A DNA stretch of 64,000 nt from Pseudonocardia sp. N23 (GCF_002583555.1 NZ_BEGX01000029.1:62001-126000), one strand, 5' to 3'. Positions 36,446 through 45,081 are shown, numbered from the stretch's first letter. The notes: a model not told the origin generated them from the sequence alone. Translations and numbers: made by a program.

Positions 36446-37591
36446 GTGACCTCCCCGCTCCTGCCCCGGTACGGAACTGCCTCACTCGCCGAGGTGCTCC
36501 CGTCGGTGCTGGCGGCGCTCGGCGTCCCCGGGCCCACCCCGATCGCCCTCGCGCCGGTGCGCGCCGCCTGCGTCCTGCTGATCGACGGTCTCGGCGCCGA
36601 ACTGCTCGCCACGCACGCCGCCGACGCGCCCTACCTCTCCGCGATGGCCGACGCCGGGCCGCTCACCGTCGGGTTCCCCTCGACGACGCCGATCAGCCTC
36701 GCCACCCTCGGCACCGGCCTGCCGCCCGGCGGGCACGGCATCGTCGGCCTCGCCTTCGACCCCGGGGACGACGACCTCCTCGACACCCTGCGCTGGACCC
36801 GGACACAGGACGGACGTCACGTCGACCAGCGCGAGGTCCACGTCCCGGAGATCGTGCAGCCGTCGGAGACGGCGCTGCAGCGGGCCGCGGCCGCCGGGAT
36901 CGTCGTCACCGCGGTCGCACCGGCGTTCCAGCGCGACTCCGGGCTGACCCGGGCGGCGCTGCGGGGTGCGCGGTTCCGTGGGGTCCTTGCGCTCGGTGAC
37001 CTCGCCGCCGAGGTCGGCGCCGCGCTCGCCGGGCCCGAACGTCGGCTCTGCTACGGCTACCACTCCGACCTCGACACCCTCGGCCACGTGCACGGCCCCG
37101 CGACCCTGCCCTGGCGGCTGCAGCTGCGCCAGATCGACCTCCTGGTGTCGACGATCGCCGCGGCCCTCCCACCCGACGCGCTGCTCGTCGTCACCGGTGA
37201 CCACGGGATGGTGACCACCACACGCCGCTACGACGCCGACACCGACGACGACCTGCAGCGCGGCGTCAGGCTCCTCGGTGGCGACGCGCGGGCACGCCAC
37301 GTCTACGCGGTCGACGGTGCCGCCCCCGACGTCCTCGCGGCGTGGCGGACGGCCCTGGGTGACGACGCCTGGGTGGTCACGCGCGACGAGGCGATCGCCG
37401 CCGGCTGGTTCGGGCCGCTGGGACCGCACGTCGCGGGCCGGATCGGGGACGTCGTCGTCGCGATGCGCGGGGAGGCGACCGTCGTCAGGACGGGGGCGGA
37501 GCCGCAGCTCGCGAAGCTGGTCGGCCAGCACGGCTCGCTGACCAGCGCCGAGCAGCTCGTCCCGCTGCTGGTGGCGGGCCCGGCGGGGTGA
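36446..37591 (+). CDS. Alkaline-phosphatase-superfamily nucleotide pyrophosphatase/phosphodiesterase
   Basis: 381 residues from GTG 36446. Type I phosphodiesterase fold: metal Asp in CVLLIDGLGAELLATHA, nucleophile Thr/Ser in FPSTTPISLATLGTGLPPG, HGIVGLAF, then the second metal set YHSDLDTLGHVHGP (with D-x-x-G-H) and VVTGDHGMV. Probably a cytoplasmic enzyme, as no signal peptide is seen. Divergent from mftF by 84 bases. Substrate is unknown; related actinobacterial genes frequently sit next to unrelated metabolic genes. Confidence 0.87.
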   Translation: MTSPLLPRYGTASLAEVLPSVLAALGVPGPTPIALAPVRAACVLLIDGLGAELLATHAADAPYLSAMADAGPLTVGFPSTTPISLATLGTGLPPGGHGIVGLAFDPGDDDLLDTLRWTRTQDGRHVDQREVHVPEIVQPSETALQRAAAAGIVVTAVAPAFQRDSGLTRAALRGARFRGVLALGDLAAEVGAALAGPERRLCYGYHSDLDTLGHVHGPATLPWRLQLRQIDLLVSTIAAALPPDALLVVTGDHGMVTTTRRYDADTDDDLQRGVRLLGGDARARHVYAVDGAAPDVLAAWRTALGDDAWVVTRDEAIAAGWFGPLGPHVAGRIGDVVVAMRGEATVVRTGAEPQLAKLVGQHGSLTSAEQLVPLLVAGPAG

Positions 37592-37627
37592 CCAGGGCAT
37601 TCTGCGAGCGCCCCACCGCACCGCAGG

Positions 37628-37666
37628 ACGTGTCGTGAGCGCAGCCTGTCGACGCTGACGACACGT
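37628..37666. terminator. Bidirectional hairpin between converging genes
   Basis: ACGTGTCGT-g-AGCG pairs with CGCT-g-ACGACACGT around a 13-base loop. It lies between the phosphodiesterase stop (plus) and the end of the cyclodeaminase remnant (minus), the usual place for a shared terminator. Confidence 0.65.
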
Positions 37667-37678
37667 TCGGAGAGCGGG

Positions 37679-38012
37679 TCAGCCGCCCTCGACCATGGGG
37701 AACGCCGCGAGGGCCGCGGCGGCGTGGGCCCGGGACATCGCCACGGCGCGAGCGCCTCGCGCCGGCCGCGGATCAGCCGGGTCCCCCGCGAGGTTCTCGA
37801 CGACCATCGTCGCCGCGGACGCCGCGGCGGCCGCGGCGAGGAACACCGCCGTTGCGGCGTCGGCGCGCAGGTTGCGGTTCCCCGACTCCACGAGCGGCGC
37901 GGCGATCCCGGCGACCTCCGCGGCGGCCTCCGCCGTCGCGAGCGGGACGTCCGCGGCGTGCGACCTGGCCGCCGCTTCGCCGGGAGTCCGGTGGGCGGCC
38001 ATGAACGCCGAG
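37679..38012 (-). pseudogene. Truncated methenyltetrahydrofolate cyclodeaminase (FchA/FtcD_C-like)
   Basis: The last 110 or so codons encode an FtcD C-terminal domain: SDSAFMAAHRTPGEAA, NRNLRADAATAVFLAAAAAA, SAATMVVENLAGDP and a helical end. The normal N-terminal third is missing and the frame runs straight out of the fhs remnant upstream, so this is a deletion fusion. Intact FchA works beside Fhs and FolD in moving C1 units on tetrahydrofolate. Confidence 0.75.
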
Positions 38013-38505
38013 TCTGAGGAGATCGACAGGTGGTCTTCGCGATGCAGACCGGCAGGTCGCCGAACCCGTCGCGCTCGTAGTCGTCCAGTTGCCTCGCGGC
38101 CGCCGGGGCGATGTCGACGCCGGCGGACCCCGAGCGACGCGGCGATCTCGGCGATGGCGGTGTGCCCGGAGGGGTGGTCGTCGGGGAACGCGTTGATCGC
38201 GACGACCGGCGTCACCCCGTGGACGCGGATGTTCTCGATCTGCTTGCGCAGGTTGGCCCCGCCCTCGTGGACCTCGTCGGGGTTCTCGGCGAGCAGCGCC
38301 TCGGGCAACGCCTTCCCGGCGACGATCCGGGTCTTGCCCTCGCCGAGCGGCGTCGGCGTCACGGCGGAGACCACGACGTACTTCGCCTTCGACCGGCCGG
38401 CCAGCTCTGCAGGAGATGCGACGGGATGTCCATTGCCGCGGCCACGTCGTCGAGCGGTTTGAGGTCCGTTCCTCGGGCGATCGTCAGGTCCGAGGGGAAG
38501 GCCAT
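38013..38505 (-). pseudogene. fhs: Decayed formate--tetrahydrofolate ligase
   Basis: The start MAFPSDLTIARGTDLKPLDD matches the Fhs N-terminus. In a different frame follow AKYVVVSAVTPTPLGEGKT, which is the ATP-binding P-loop region, then a large internal jump to GANLRKQIENIRVHGVTPVV and AINAFPDDHPSGHTAIAEI. A further frameshift leads to LPVCIAK-like text and HLSISSD. Intact Fhs has about 550 residues; here under 170 codons survive with at least two frameshifts and two large deletions. Located between mftE and the terminator, within the mycofactocin region. Confidence 0.85.
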
Positions 38506-38606
38506 GTGTGAGGTCCTCGCTTTGCCATGCTGCCGAGCGACGCGCGACCCTCGTCACGAATCAGGCTGTGTGACCCAGGCCTCTCGCGTGCCGGCCAGGG
38601 CGATCA

Positions 38607-39299
38607 TCACAGCCGCCCTCCGGGCCCCGGACTCCACTTCCGAAGTGCGGCAAGACAGTTGTCGACGATCGTCGCCAGCAGCCGGTGGCCCTCCTCCGCG
38701 GATGCCCCGAGAGGGTTGCCGAGGACGCCGTTGCGGCTGACCGCGGCGGTGCCGCCCGCCCGCATGGCGGGGAGGAGCTCGCTCAGCGGAGCGGTGTTGC
38801 CGGGCTCGGCGCGGTCGGCGTGCACGGCGTTGGGCGCGATCGCGGCCAGCAGCGAGGTCTCGGAACGGCCGGCGTGGGGGTCGCCGCCCGGCGTCGCACA
38901 CGGCACCCACGCGGCGTCGCGGCCCTCGTGGCGCAGGCGTTCGACCGCCTCGACGAGCGTCGCCAGGTTTCCGCCGTGGCCGTTGACGAACAGCAGCCGC
39001 CCCGCCCACCGGCACGCCGACCGCCCGTACTCGACGAGCAGCAGCCTCAGCGCCTCGTGCCCGATCGACACGGTGCCGGGGAAGCCCTCGTGCTCGCCGG
39101 CGGCGCCGTAGGCGATGGCGGGCGCGACGACGAGCTCCGGCGCGCGGGCCAGGAGACCGGCGGCGACGGCGTCGGCGATCCGCACGTCGGTGTCGAGCGG
39201 CAGGTGCGGTCCGTGCTGCTCCACCGACCCGACGGGCACGACGACCGTCGGCCGGGTCCCCCGCAACTCGGGCCAGGTGAGCTCGCGCAGCAGCGGCAC
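38607..39299 (-). CDS. mftE: Mycofactocin peptidase (creatininase family)
   Basis: 230 residues from GTG 39299 (VPLLRELTWPEL). Creatininase fold with metal ligands in VGSVEQHGPHLPLDTDVRIA, AIAYGAAGEHEGFPGTVSIG, and LFVNGHGGNLATLVEAV. MftE cleaves the C-terminal Val-Tyr off the MftC-modified precursor. It starts 10 bases after the stop of the OYE double protein and belongs to the same transcription unit from mftA. Confidence 0.93.
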   Translation of the reverse strand: MPLLRELTWPELRGTRPTVVVPVGSVEQHGPHLPLDTDVRIADAVAAGLLARAPELVVAPAIAYGAAGEHEGFPGTVSIGHEALRLLLVEYGRSACRWAGRLLFVNGHGGNLATLVEAVERLRHEGRDAAWVPCATPGGDPHAGRSETSLLAAIAPNAVHADRAEPGNTAPLSELLPAMRAGGTAAVSRNGVLGNPLGASAEEGHRLLATIVDNCLAALRKWSPGPGGRL

Positions 39300-39309
39300 G
39301 TCGCAGACC

Positions 39310-42300
39310 CTAACCCCGGCCGCCGAGACCGACAGGAGTGTCGTCGCGCGGCGCACGGACAGCACTGGTGTCGGTCTCGGCGATCGCCGCGGCGAGCCGT
39401 TCCGCGTCGGCGATCGCGGCTCCCACCCGGCGGGGGGCGAGGGCGTCGCCGATCCGGAGCCCGGTGAGGCCGTCGCGGGGGCGTGGTGCGGTGGCGACGA
39501 CGACCGCGTCGACCTCGCGGACCTCGTCGCGGCCCGTGGGATGGTGCAGCAGTGTGACGGCGACGCGGCCCCCGGGAGTCCGCGCCGCGGCGACGACGAC
39601 CGTGTCGGTCGTGCACGCGATCCCCAGCGCGGCGGCGCGGCGCCGGAACGCGGGGCGGTGCAGGGTGAGGCCGAGGTCCTGGCCGACGACCATCGCCGGC
39701 GTCGCGACCTCCACCCGGCAGCCGCGCTCGGCCAGGAGCTCCGCCGTCGAGGTCGCCTCGTGGAACCCCGTCCCGTCGACGACGAGCACCTCGCCGTGCG
39801 GGTCGGCCGTCCCGTCGAGGACGTCGACGACGTCGTGCACCCCCTCGACCGCCCACCCCGGCCGGTCGGGCACCGCGCCGGTCGCGAGGACGACGGTCCC
39901 GCTGCGGCGCACCAGGTCCGCGTCCGCCTCGACCCCGGCGCACAGCTCGACACCGAGGGCCCTGCACTCGGTGACGAGGTCGTCGACGAGCACCGCGAGC
40001 TCGCCGCGGCCCGGTGCCGTGGCGGCGAGCGCGAGCGTCCCCCCGAGCGTCAGGGCCCGTTCGACGAGCCGCACCCGCAGCCCCCGCGCCGCCATCGACG
40101 CCGCGGCCCGCAACCCCGCCGGCCCGCCCCCGACGACGAGCACCCGCCCAGCGTCGCGGCCGAGCCCCCGCGCCGGGTTCGACGTCAGACTGGCCCCGAG
40201 CATGATCGAACCAGTCCGGCCTCGAACTCGGCGGCGCTCGGGCTCCGGGCGGACCGCGCAGGACAGCGGCCGGTTCATGCCGACGTTCGCCGTGCACTCC
40301 TGGTTGCAGCCGATGCAGGTGCGCGTGGGCCCGCCCGCGCCGGCCCAGCCCGGGTCGGCGATCTGGCCGCGGACCACCCCGACGAGGTCGCAGTGCCCGG
40401 CGGCGAGGGCGGCGCGGGCGTCGTCGGGGCGGGTGTAGCGACCGGCGCCCAGCACCGGTACCGACACCGCCGCCCGCACCGCCGACGGCAGCGCCGCCGC
40501 GTACCCCGCCGGTACCGGCGACGGGGCCTCGACCAGCTCCAATGTCCGCGTCGCGAGTCCGACCGACGTGCTCAGGTAGTCGACGAACGGCTCGACGAGC
40601 CGGGCGGCGGCCACGGCGTCGGCCACGGTCAGCCCGCCGGGGACGTCCTCGCCACCGCCGAGCCGCACCCCCAGCGCCCGGTCCGGGCCGATGGCCGCCC
40701 GCACTGCCGCGACCACCTCGTGCAGCAGCCGCCCCCGGACGGCGCCGTAGGCATCCGTACGGAGGTTGGTGCCGGGTGCCAGGAACGCCCGCAGGATCGA
40801 CGCCTGCGAGCACTGGATCTCCACCCCGTCGAACCCACCCTCGACGCACCGCTCGGCGACGTCGGCGTAGGCCGCGACGAGCTCGTCGATCTGCCCGACG
40901 GTCATCGCGACGGGGACCTCCCGGAACATCGGGTCCGGCACCGCCGAGGGAGCCCACAGCGGCGCCCCCGAGTACAGCCCCGACGACTGCGGCCCGTTGT
41001 GGTTGAGCTGCGCCAGCACCGGGATGCCGTGGGCGTGGACGGCTGCGGTGAGCCGGCGGTACGCGTCGAGGGCCCGGGGGTCGTGGCCGCGGATCATCCG
41101 CTCGTACGGGCGGTCACCGGGATGGACGGCGTGCTCCTCGGTGACGACGAGCCCCGCCCCACCCGCCGCGCGCGCCGCGTAGTGGTCGACGTGCCGGCTG
41201 CTCGGCAGCCCGTCCTCGGCGAAGCCGGTGAGGTGCGCGGCGAAGACGACGCGGTTGCGCAGGCGGAGCGGTCCGACGTCGATCGACGAGAACAGCGGGT
41301 CGTCGCCGAGCTCGCCGCGCCCCTGCGCAGGCCGCCGCCGTGCGAAAGGTCGTGAGCGGCGACGGTCTCTGCAGTGACCATCGCCGCTCACGGGGGACCG
41401 GGCTTCGCGCACCGCCTCCTGGATGCCGCGGGGGGCGACGCAGTCGCCTGCGCTCGGGAGGTCGGGGCGGGCGGTCCGGAGGGCGTCGTCGGGGAGGCGC
41501 TGGACGCAGTCGACGACGACCGTGCACGGCACCTCACGCGCTGCACCGGTGTGGACGTCGACCAGCTCCGCGACTCCCCCGCCCACGGCCCTGACCTCGC
41601 TGAACGCCGCAATCGTGACGCCTGCGCGCAGCAGCCTGGCGTGCGCGCCACCCATGTCGGCGCCGGGGCCGAGCCGGGTCCCGGCCGCCGGGTCGGGGGT
41701 GACCAGGGTGCAGCGGTGCCCGTCGGCGGCAAGGCGTTCGGCCACCCCGATCGCGACGGCGTCCCCGACGGGGTCGGACACGACGACGTCGGTCACGGCG
41801 GGGTCGGTCACGGCGGGGTCGGTCACGGCGGGGTCGGTCACGGCGGGGTCGGCCCCCGGCTGCAGGAACGGCACTTCCCCGACGTCCGGTTGCGGGAAGG
41901 TGCCGTTCCTGCAGAACGCGATGGCCACCAGCTCCGCCGCCGCCACGCACGAGGCGTCGGGGGCCACGGCGAAGGCCGGCGGGCGGGGGCGGGAGCCGGT
42001 CGCGAGCAGGACGTGGACGCCGCGGGCGCGGGCGTCGTCGAGATCCTCGACGGTGACCGCGTGGCCGGTCGAGACGGTGACCCCGAGGTGCGCCAGCTCG
42101 CGCTCCCACCAGTCGACGAGCAGCCCGAATCGGTCGCGGCCCGGCAGTGCGGCGGCGAGCCGCAGGGACCCGCCCAGCCGGTCGGCGCGTTCGATCAGCT
42201 CCACGGACCGGCCCTGCAGCGCGAAGGTCCGCGCGGCTTCCATGCCGGCCGGGCCGCCCCCGACGACGAGGACGTCCCCGGTCCCGGGCGGCGGTGACGG

Positions 42301-43308
42301 CGACGGGCCGGGCGAGGCGTCGTCGGAGACCACGACGTTGCGCGGGTCCCGCCCCGCCGACCAGCGCCCGGACAGCGTCGCAGGCCGGATCCGTGCCGGC
42401 GTCCCGGCCCGGACGAGCGCGACGAGCCGGGGATCGGCGATCTGGGCCCGGGTCATCTCGACGGCGTCGCACACGTGCGCGTCGAGGCCTTCCTGCGCGA
42501 GCGCCGGCGAGGCCACCGATCCCTGCCACACGACGTCGCACCGTCCGTCCACGATGGACGTCACAGCTGCTGACAGCTCGCGGTTGATCCCGGGCGGGGT
42601 GTGCATGTCGGGGCGGGTCGCGGCCACGGAGTACACACCGCCGCGGACCGGGACGAGGTAGTCGACGAGCGGGGCGACCGCGTCCACCACCGGCGCGACC
42701 GAGGCCGGGGTGACACCGGCCCACGGCATGAGCTCGTCGCCGCACAGCCGCAGCCCGACGACCGCGTCCCCCGCTGCCTCGCGGACCGCGCGGACCACGT
42801 CGGGGACCACGGCCGAGGAGGGGGACACGGACAGGCACTGCCGCAGCAGCGCGTACTGCCCCGCGTCGATCTCCACGCCGTGCAGCCCCGCGGCGACGGC
42901 GAGCGCGGCCGCGGCGGCGAACCCCTCGACGAGCGCGCCCGCGTCCATCGTCTCCGGGGTCCACAGCACGGGGGCGTCGTAGGCGGTCGAGCCCTGGACG
43001 CCGGCATGCCCGAGGGAGGCCAGGACGAGGGTCCCGTGCGGACGGCACGCCTCGGCGATCACGGCCCAGCCCGCGGCGGCGGCCGAGAAGAGGGGCGCGC
43101 GCTCGTAGGGATGGTCGGAGGGGTGCACCGACGCCGTCTCCGTGACGACGACGCCGCAGCCTCCCGCGGCCCGTTCGGCGTAGTACGCGACGTGCCGCTC
43201 CGAGAACGCGCGGCCGTCACCCAGGTTCGTCTCGTGCGGGCCGAACAGCACCCGCGAGGGCGCGCGGCGGCCCTGCAGCGGCCACGGGTCGGTGAGCAGG
43301 GTGCTCAC
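39310..43308 (-). CDS. Mycofactocin-system FadH/OYE oxidoreductase, two full modules in one frame
   Basis: One uninterrupted frame of 1332 codons from GTG 43308. Module 1 (about 1-635): OYE TIM barrel (RVLFGPHETNLGDGRAFSER, LYHxL-like region) then an FAD/NAD domain starting VLVVGGGPAGMEAARTFALQ. Module 2 (about 670-1332): DPLFSSIDVGPLRLRNRVVF, the Cys cluster CIGCNQECTANVG for 4Fe-4S, and VLVVGGGPAGLRAAASMAAR. Mycofactocin loci normally carry two separate genes of these types. Here the junction is a 40-base palindrome (41352-41391) and no in-frame ATG or usual start lies at module 2 except GTG inside that palindrome. So either a true fusion or two proteins. Confidence 0.8.
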   Translation of the reverse strand: MSTLLTDPWPLQGRRAPSRVLFGPHETNLGDGRAFSERHVAYYAERAAGGCGVVVTETASVHPSDHPYERAPLFSAAAAGWAVIAEACRPHGTLVLASLGHAGVQGSTAYDAPVLWTPETMDAGALVEGFAAAAALAVAAGLHGVEIDAGQYALLRQCLSVSPSSAVVPDVVRAVREAAGDAVVGLRLCGDELMPWAGVTPASVAPVVDAVAPLVDYLVPVRGGVYSVAATRPDMHTPPGINRELSAAVTSIVDGRCDVVWQGSVASPALAQEGLDAHVCDAVEMTRAQIADPRLVALVRAGTPARIRPATLSGRWSAGRDPRNVVVSDDASPGPSPSPPPGTGDVLVVGGGPAGMEAARTFALQGRSVELIERADRLGGSLRLAAALPGRDRFGLLVDWWERELAHLGVTVSTGHAVTVEDLDDARARGVHVLLATGSRPRPPAFAVAPDASCVAAAELVAIAFCRNGTFPQPDVGEVPFLQPGADPAVTDPAVTDPAVTDPAVTDVVVSDPVGDAVAIGVAERLAADGHRCTLVTPDPAAGTRLGPGADMGGAHARLLRAGVTIAAFSEVRAVGGGVAELVDVHTGAAREVPCTVVVDCVQRLPDDALRTARPDLPSAGDCVAPRGIQEAVREARSPVSGDGHCRDRRRSRPFARRRPAQGRGELGDDPLFSSIDVGPLRLRNRVVFAAHLTGFAEDGLPSSRHVDHYAARAAGGAGLVVTEEHAVHPGDRPYERMIRGHDPRALDAYRRLTAAVHAHGIPVLAQLNHNGPQSSGLYSGAPLWAPSAVPDPMFREVPVAMTVGQIDELVAAYADVAERCVEGGFDGVEIQCSQASILRAFLAPGTNLRTDAYGAVRGRLLHEVVAAVRAAIGPDRALGVRLGGGEDVPGGLTVADAVAAARLVEPFVDYLSTSVGLATRTLELVEAPSPVPAGYAAALPSAVRAAVSVPVLGAGRYTRPDDARAALAAGHCDLVGVVRGQIADPGWAGAGGPTRTCIGCNQECTANVGMNRPLSCAVRPEPERRRVRGRTGSIMLGASLTSNPARGLGRDAGRVLVVGGGPAGLRAAASMAARGLRVRLVERALTLGGTLALAATAPGRGELAVLVDDLVTECRALGVELCAGVEADADLVRRSGTVVLATGAVPDRPGWAVEGVHDVVDVLDGTADPHGEVLVVDGTGFHEATSTAELLAERGCRVEVATPAMVVGQDLGLTLHRPAFRRRAAALGIACTTDTVVVAAARTPGGRVAVTLLHHPTGRDEVREVDAVVVATAPRPRDGLTGLRIGDALAPRRVGAAIADAERLAAAIAETDTSAVRAPRDDTPVGLGGRG
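39321..39382. repeat. Palindrome family B, copy 1, coding the OYE C-terminus
   Basis: Arms CGCCGAGACCGACAGGAGTG (39321-39340) and a near complement ending at 39382. The element forms the last 20 or so codons of the OYE double protein (ETDTSAVRAPRDDTPVG). It shares AGACCGACAGGAGTG with the copy at 61161-61212. Confidence 0.7.
41352..41391. repeat. 40-base palindrome, family A copy 3, at the OYE module junction
   Basis: Same 18-4-18 layout (left arm GTGAGCGGCGACGGTCTC, loop TGCA, right arm ending CCGCTCAC). GAGCGG/CCGCTC is a compensated change; a few inner positions are mismatched. Here the element is translated as VSGDGHCRDRRRS between the two oxidoreductase modules. Confidence 0.8.
41791..41850 (-). 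repeat. Four tandem 15-base repeats coding PAVTD
   Basis: Four identical units GGTCACGGCGGGGTC on the plus strand, read on the minus strand as DPAVT repeated. They lie inside the NAD-binding part of OYE module 1, next to a large palindrome. They look like slippage-type expansion. Confidence 0.85.
41860..41914. repeat. Palindrome (family C) inside OYE module 1 coding sequence
   Basis: Arms CTGCAGGAACGGCACTTCCC (41860-41879) and GGGAAGGTGCCGTTCCTGCAG less one base, ending at 41914, around a 14-base loop. It is translated as FCRNGTFPQPDVGEVPFLQP, a segment that looks foreign to the fold. Together with the tandem repeat it adds about 40 residues between ELVAIA and VVVSDPVGDAVAIG. Confidence 0.8.
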
Positions 43309-43363
43309 GGGAGGAGGTGCACGGCGCCGGACCCGGTCGGGCGGGTCCGGCGCCGGCTGTCCC

Positions 43364-44614
43364 TCAGCCGCCGGCGACCGGCAGGCGCAGCCCGGAGTCG
43401 GACTCCGAGGCGCCGAGACCGGCGAGCGGGCTCGTCTCGCACGCGCGGTCCGGGCGGGCGACCTCCAGCGGGCGGGAGGTCAGTGTCAGCGGGACGGGGC
43501 CCTTGGGCGTGCGCGAGTTGCGCGGGGCCGAGCGGCTGTGGTCGACGTCGGACCTCGGGATCGACGTCCCGTCGCCGCGCGCGGCCAACGCCTGCTCGCC
43601 GAACCCACGGACGCACTCCGGGTCGGGGCCGTCGAGCGGCAGCCCGGTGAAGAACTTGGCCGCCATGCACCCGCCCTGGCAGGAGTCGTAGTGCATGCAG
43701 GAGGCGCACGCCCCGCCGGTCTGCGGCCGGCGCAGCTCGGTGAACAGCTCCGAGGACTGCCACACCTCCTGGAACCCGCCGGGCGAGCGGACGTTGCCGG
43801 CCAGGAAGTTCTCGTGGATCGCGAAGGGGCAGGCGTAGACGTCGCCGACCGGGTCGATCAGGCAGACGACGCGACCCGCGCCGCAGAGGTTGAGCCCGGG
43901 CAGCGCCTCGCCGAACGCGGAGAGGTGGAAGAACGAGTCCCCGGTGAGCACCTGGTCGCCGCGCTCGACGAGCCAGTCGTACATCTGGCGCTGCTGGCTC
44001 GGCAGCGGGTGCAGCTCATCCCAGACGTCGGCGCCGCGGCCGGAGGGGCGCAGCCGGGTGATGCGCAGCTGCGCGCCGAACTTGTCGGCGATCGCCTTGA
44101 ACTCGTCGAGCTGGTCGACGTTCTGCCGCGTCATGACGACACTGATCTTCGGCTGGGCGAACCCTGCCTCGGCGAGGTTCTCCAGCGCCCGCATCGCGGT
44201 GGCGTAGGAGCCGGGGCCGCGGACGTGGTCGTTGATGTCGGCGGTCGCGCCGTCGAGGGAGATCTGGACGTCGACGTAGTCGGTCGCCGCCAGCTGCGCG
44301 GCGCGCTTCTTGTCGAGCTTGATCCCGTTGGTGGAGAACTTGACCCCGACGTCGTGGGAGATCGAGTAGTCGAGCAGCTCCCAGAAGTCGGGGCGCACCG
44401 TGGGCTCGCCGCCGCCGACGTTGATGTAGAAGACCTGCATCCGCTGGAGCTCGTCGATGACGGCCTTGGCCTCGTCGGTGGACAGCTCACGCGGATCGCG
44501 TCGGCCCGACGACGACAGGCAGTGCACGCAGGCGAGGTTGCACGCGTAGGTCAGCTCCCAGGTGAGACAGATGGGTGAGCTGAGCCCGTACTGGAAGTGG
44601 TCGACGAGCTTCAC
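43364..44614 (-). CDS. mftC: Mycofactocin radical SAM maturase
   Basis: 416 residues from GTG 44614. Radical SAM cluster motif in TYACNLACVHC, the GGGEP region YINVGGGEPTVRPDFWEL, and C-terminal SPASM clusters (CLIDPVGDVYACPFA, CASCMHYDSCQGGCMAA). MftC decarboxylates and crosslinks the C-terminal Val-Tyr of MftA. The tail after CVRGFGEQAL (about 65 residues, Ser/Arg/Pro-rich) is longer than usual and has no motif. Follows mftB by 12 bases. Confidence 0.96.
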   Translation of the reverse strand: MKLVDHFQYGLSSPICLTWELTYACNLACVHCLSSSGRRDPRELSTDEAKAVIDELQRMQVFYINVGGGEPTVRPDFWELLDYSISHDVGVKFSTNGIKLDKKRAAQLAATDYVDVQISLDGATADINDHVRGPGSYATAMRALENLAEAGFAQPKISVVMTRQNVDQLDEFKAIADKFGAQLRITRLRPSGRGADVWDELHPLPSQQRQMYDWLVERGDQVLTGDSFFHLSAFGEALPGLNLCGAGRVVCLIDPVGDVYACPFAIHENFLAGNVRSPGGFQEVWQSSELFTELRRPQTGGACASCMHYDSCQGGCMAAKFFTGLPLDGPDPECVRGFGEQALAARGDGTSIPRSDVDHSRSAPRNSRTPKGPVPLTLTSRPLEVARPDRACETSPLAGLGASESDSGLRLPVAGG

Positions 44615-44626
44615 GGCGCTCCCTTG

Positions 44627-44935
44627 CTACGTGGTGGTACGGGCCTCGATGGTCCCGGAGGCTGCGAGCCCGGCCAGGGCCTTGAGGTACGCGGGGCGTT
44701 CGGTCTCGGCGACACCCGCCGCGTCGATCGCGGCGTGCACGTCGGCGTGCTTCTCGAGCCCGGTGACGACGTCGACGAGCTGCGGCGTCTTCAGGAACGA
44801 GAGCTTGCGCGTCCCGAAGTGGTAGACGAGCGCCCCGAACGACTCGGGGCGCAGCGAGACCTGCGGGCTGCAGCGGTACGCGGTCCCCGGGTCGAACCCG
44901 GGGTCCGCGCCGCCGGCAGTCGGGTCAGTAGACAC
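44627..44935 (-). CDS. mftB: Mycofactocin precursor-binding chaperone
   Basis: 102 residues from GTG 44935, overlapping the mftA end by 11 bases. PqqD-like RiPP recognition domain: the family core YRCSPQVSLRPESFGALVYH and RKLSFLKTPQLVDVV. It holds the MftA leader and presents it to MftC. Start choice follows the in-frame GTG nearest the domain and the overlap usual in these loci. Confidence 0.94.
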   Translation of the reverse strand: MSTDPTAGGADPGFDPGTAYRCSPQVSLRPESFGALVYHFGTRKLSFLKTPQLVDVVTGLEKHADVHAAIDAAGVAETERPAYLKALAGLAASGTIEARTTT

Positions 44936-45032
44936 CGCACATGCCGTCGATCGAGACCTCTTCGACGAGGGTCTCCTCGACGAGCGGCTCCTCCTGCGAG
45001 GCGGTGGACTGGACGTTCTCGACCGGCGCCAT
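44925..45032 (-). CDS. mftA: Mycofactocin precursor peptide
   Basis: 35 residues ending in IDGMCGVY, the invariant mycofactocin C-terminus in which Val-Tyr becomes the cofactor core. The leader (VENVQSTASQEEPLVEETLV) is acidic, as in known MftA. First gene of the minus-strand run mftA-B-C-OYE-E. A perfect palindrome lies about 50 bases upstream of the start. Confidence 0.97.
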   Translation of the reverse strand: MAPVENVQSTASQEEPLVEETLVEEVSIDGMCGVY

Positions 45033-45081
45033 CGGCTGTCTCCCGTCGTTCGGGTCGTGCTCGGACGAACTGGACGTTAAA

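Noticed and set aside
37679-38557. The open minus-strand frame considered as an intact protein of about 290 residues
   Set aside because: Its parts match formate-tetrahydrofolate ligase and cyclodeaminase in broken order, with the true Fhs start lying in another frame. It is a decay product.
39310-41340. OYE module 2 considered as MftD
   Set aside because: MftD belongs to the lactate-dehydrogenase-type FMN family. This module has the OYE barrel, 4Fe-4S Cys cluster and FAD/NAD domains of FadH-type enzymes.
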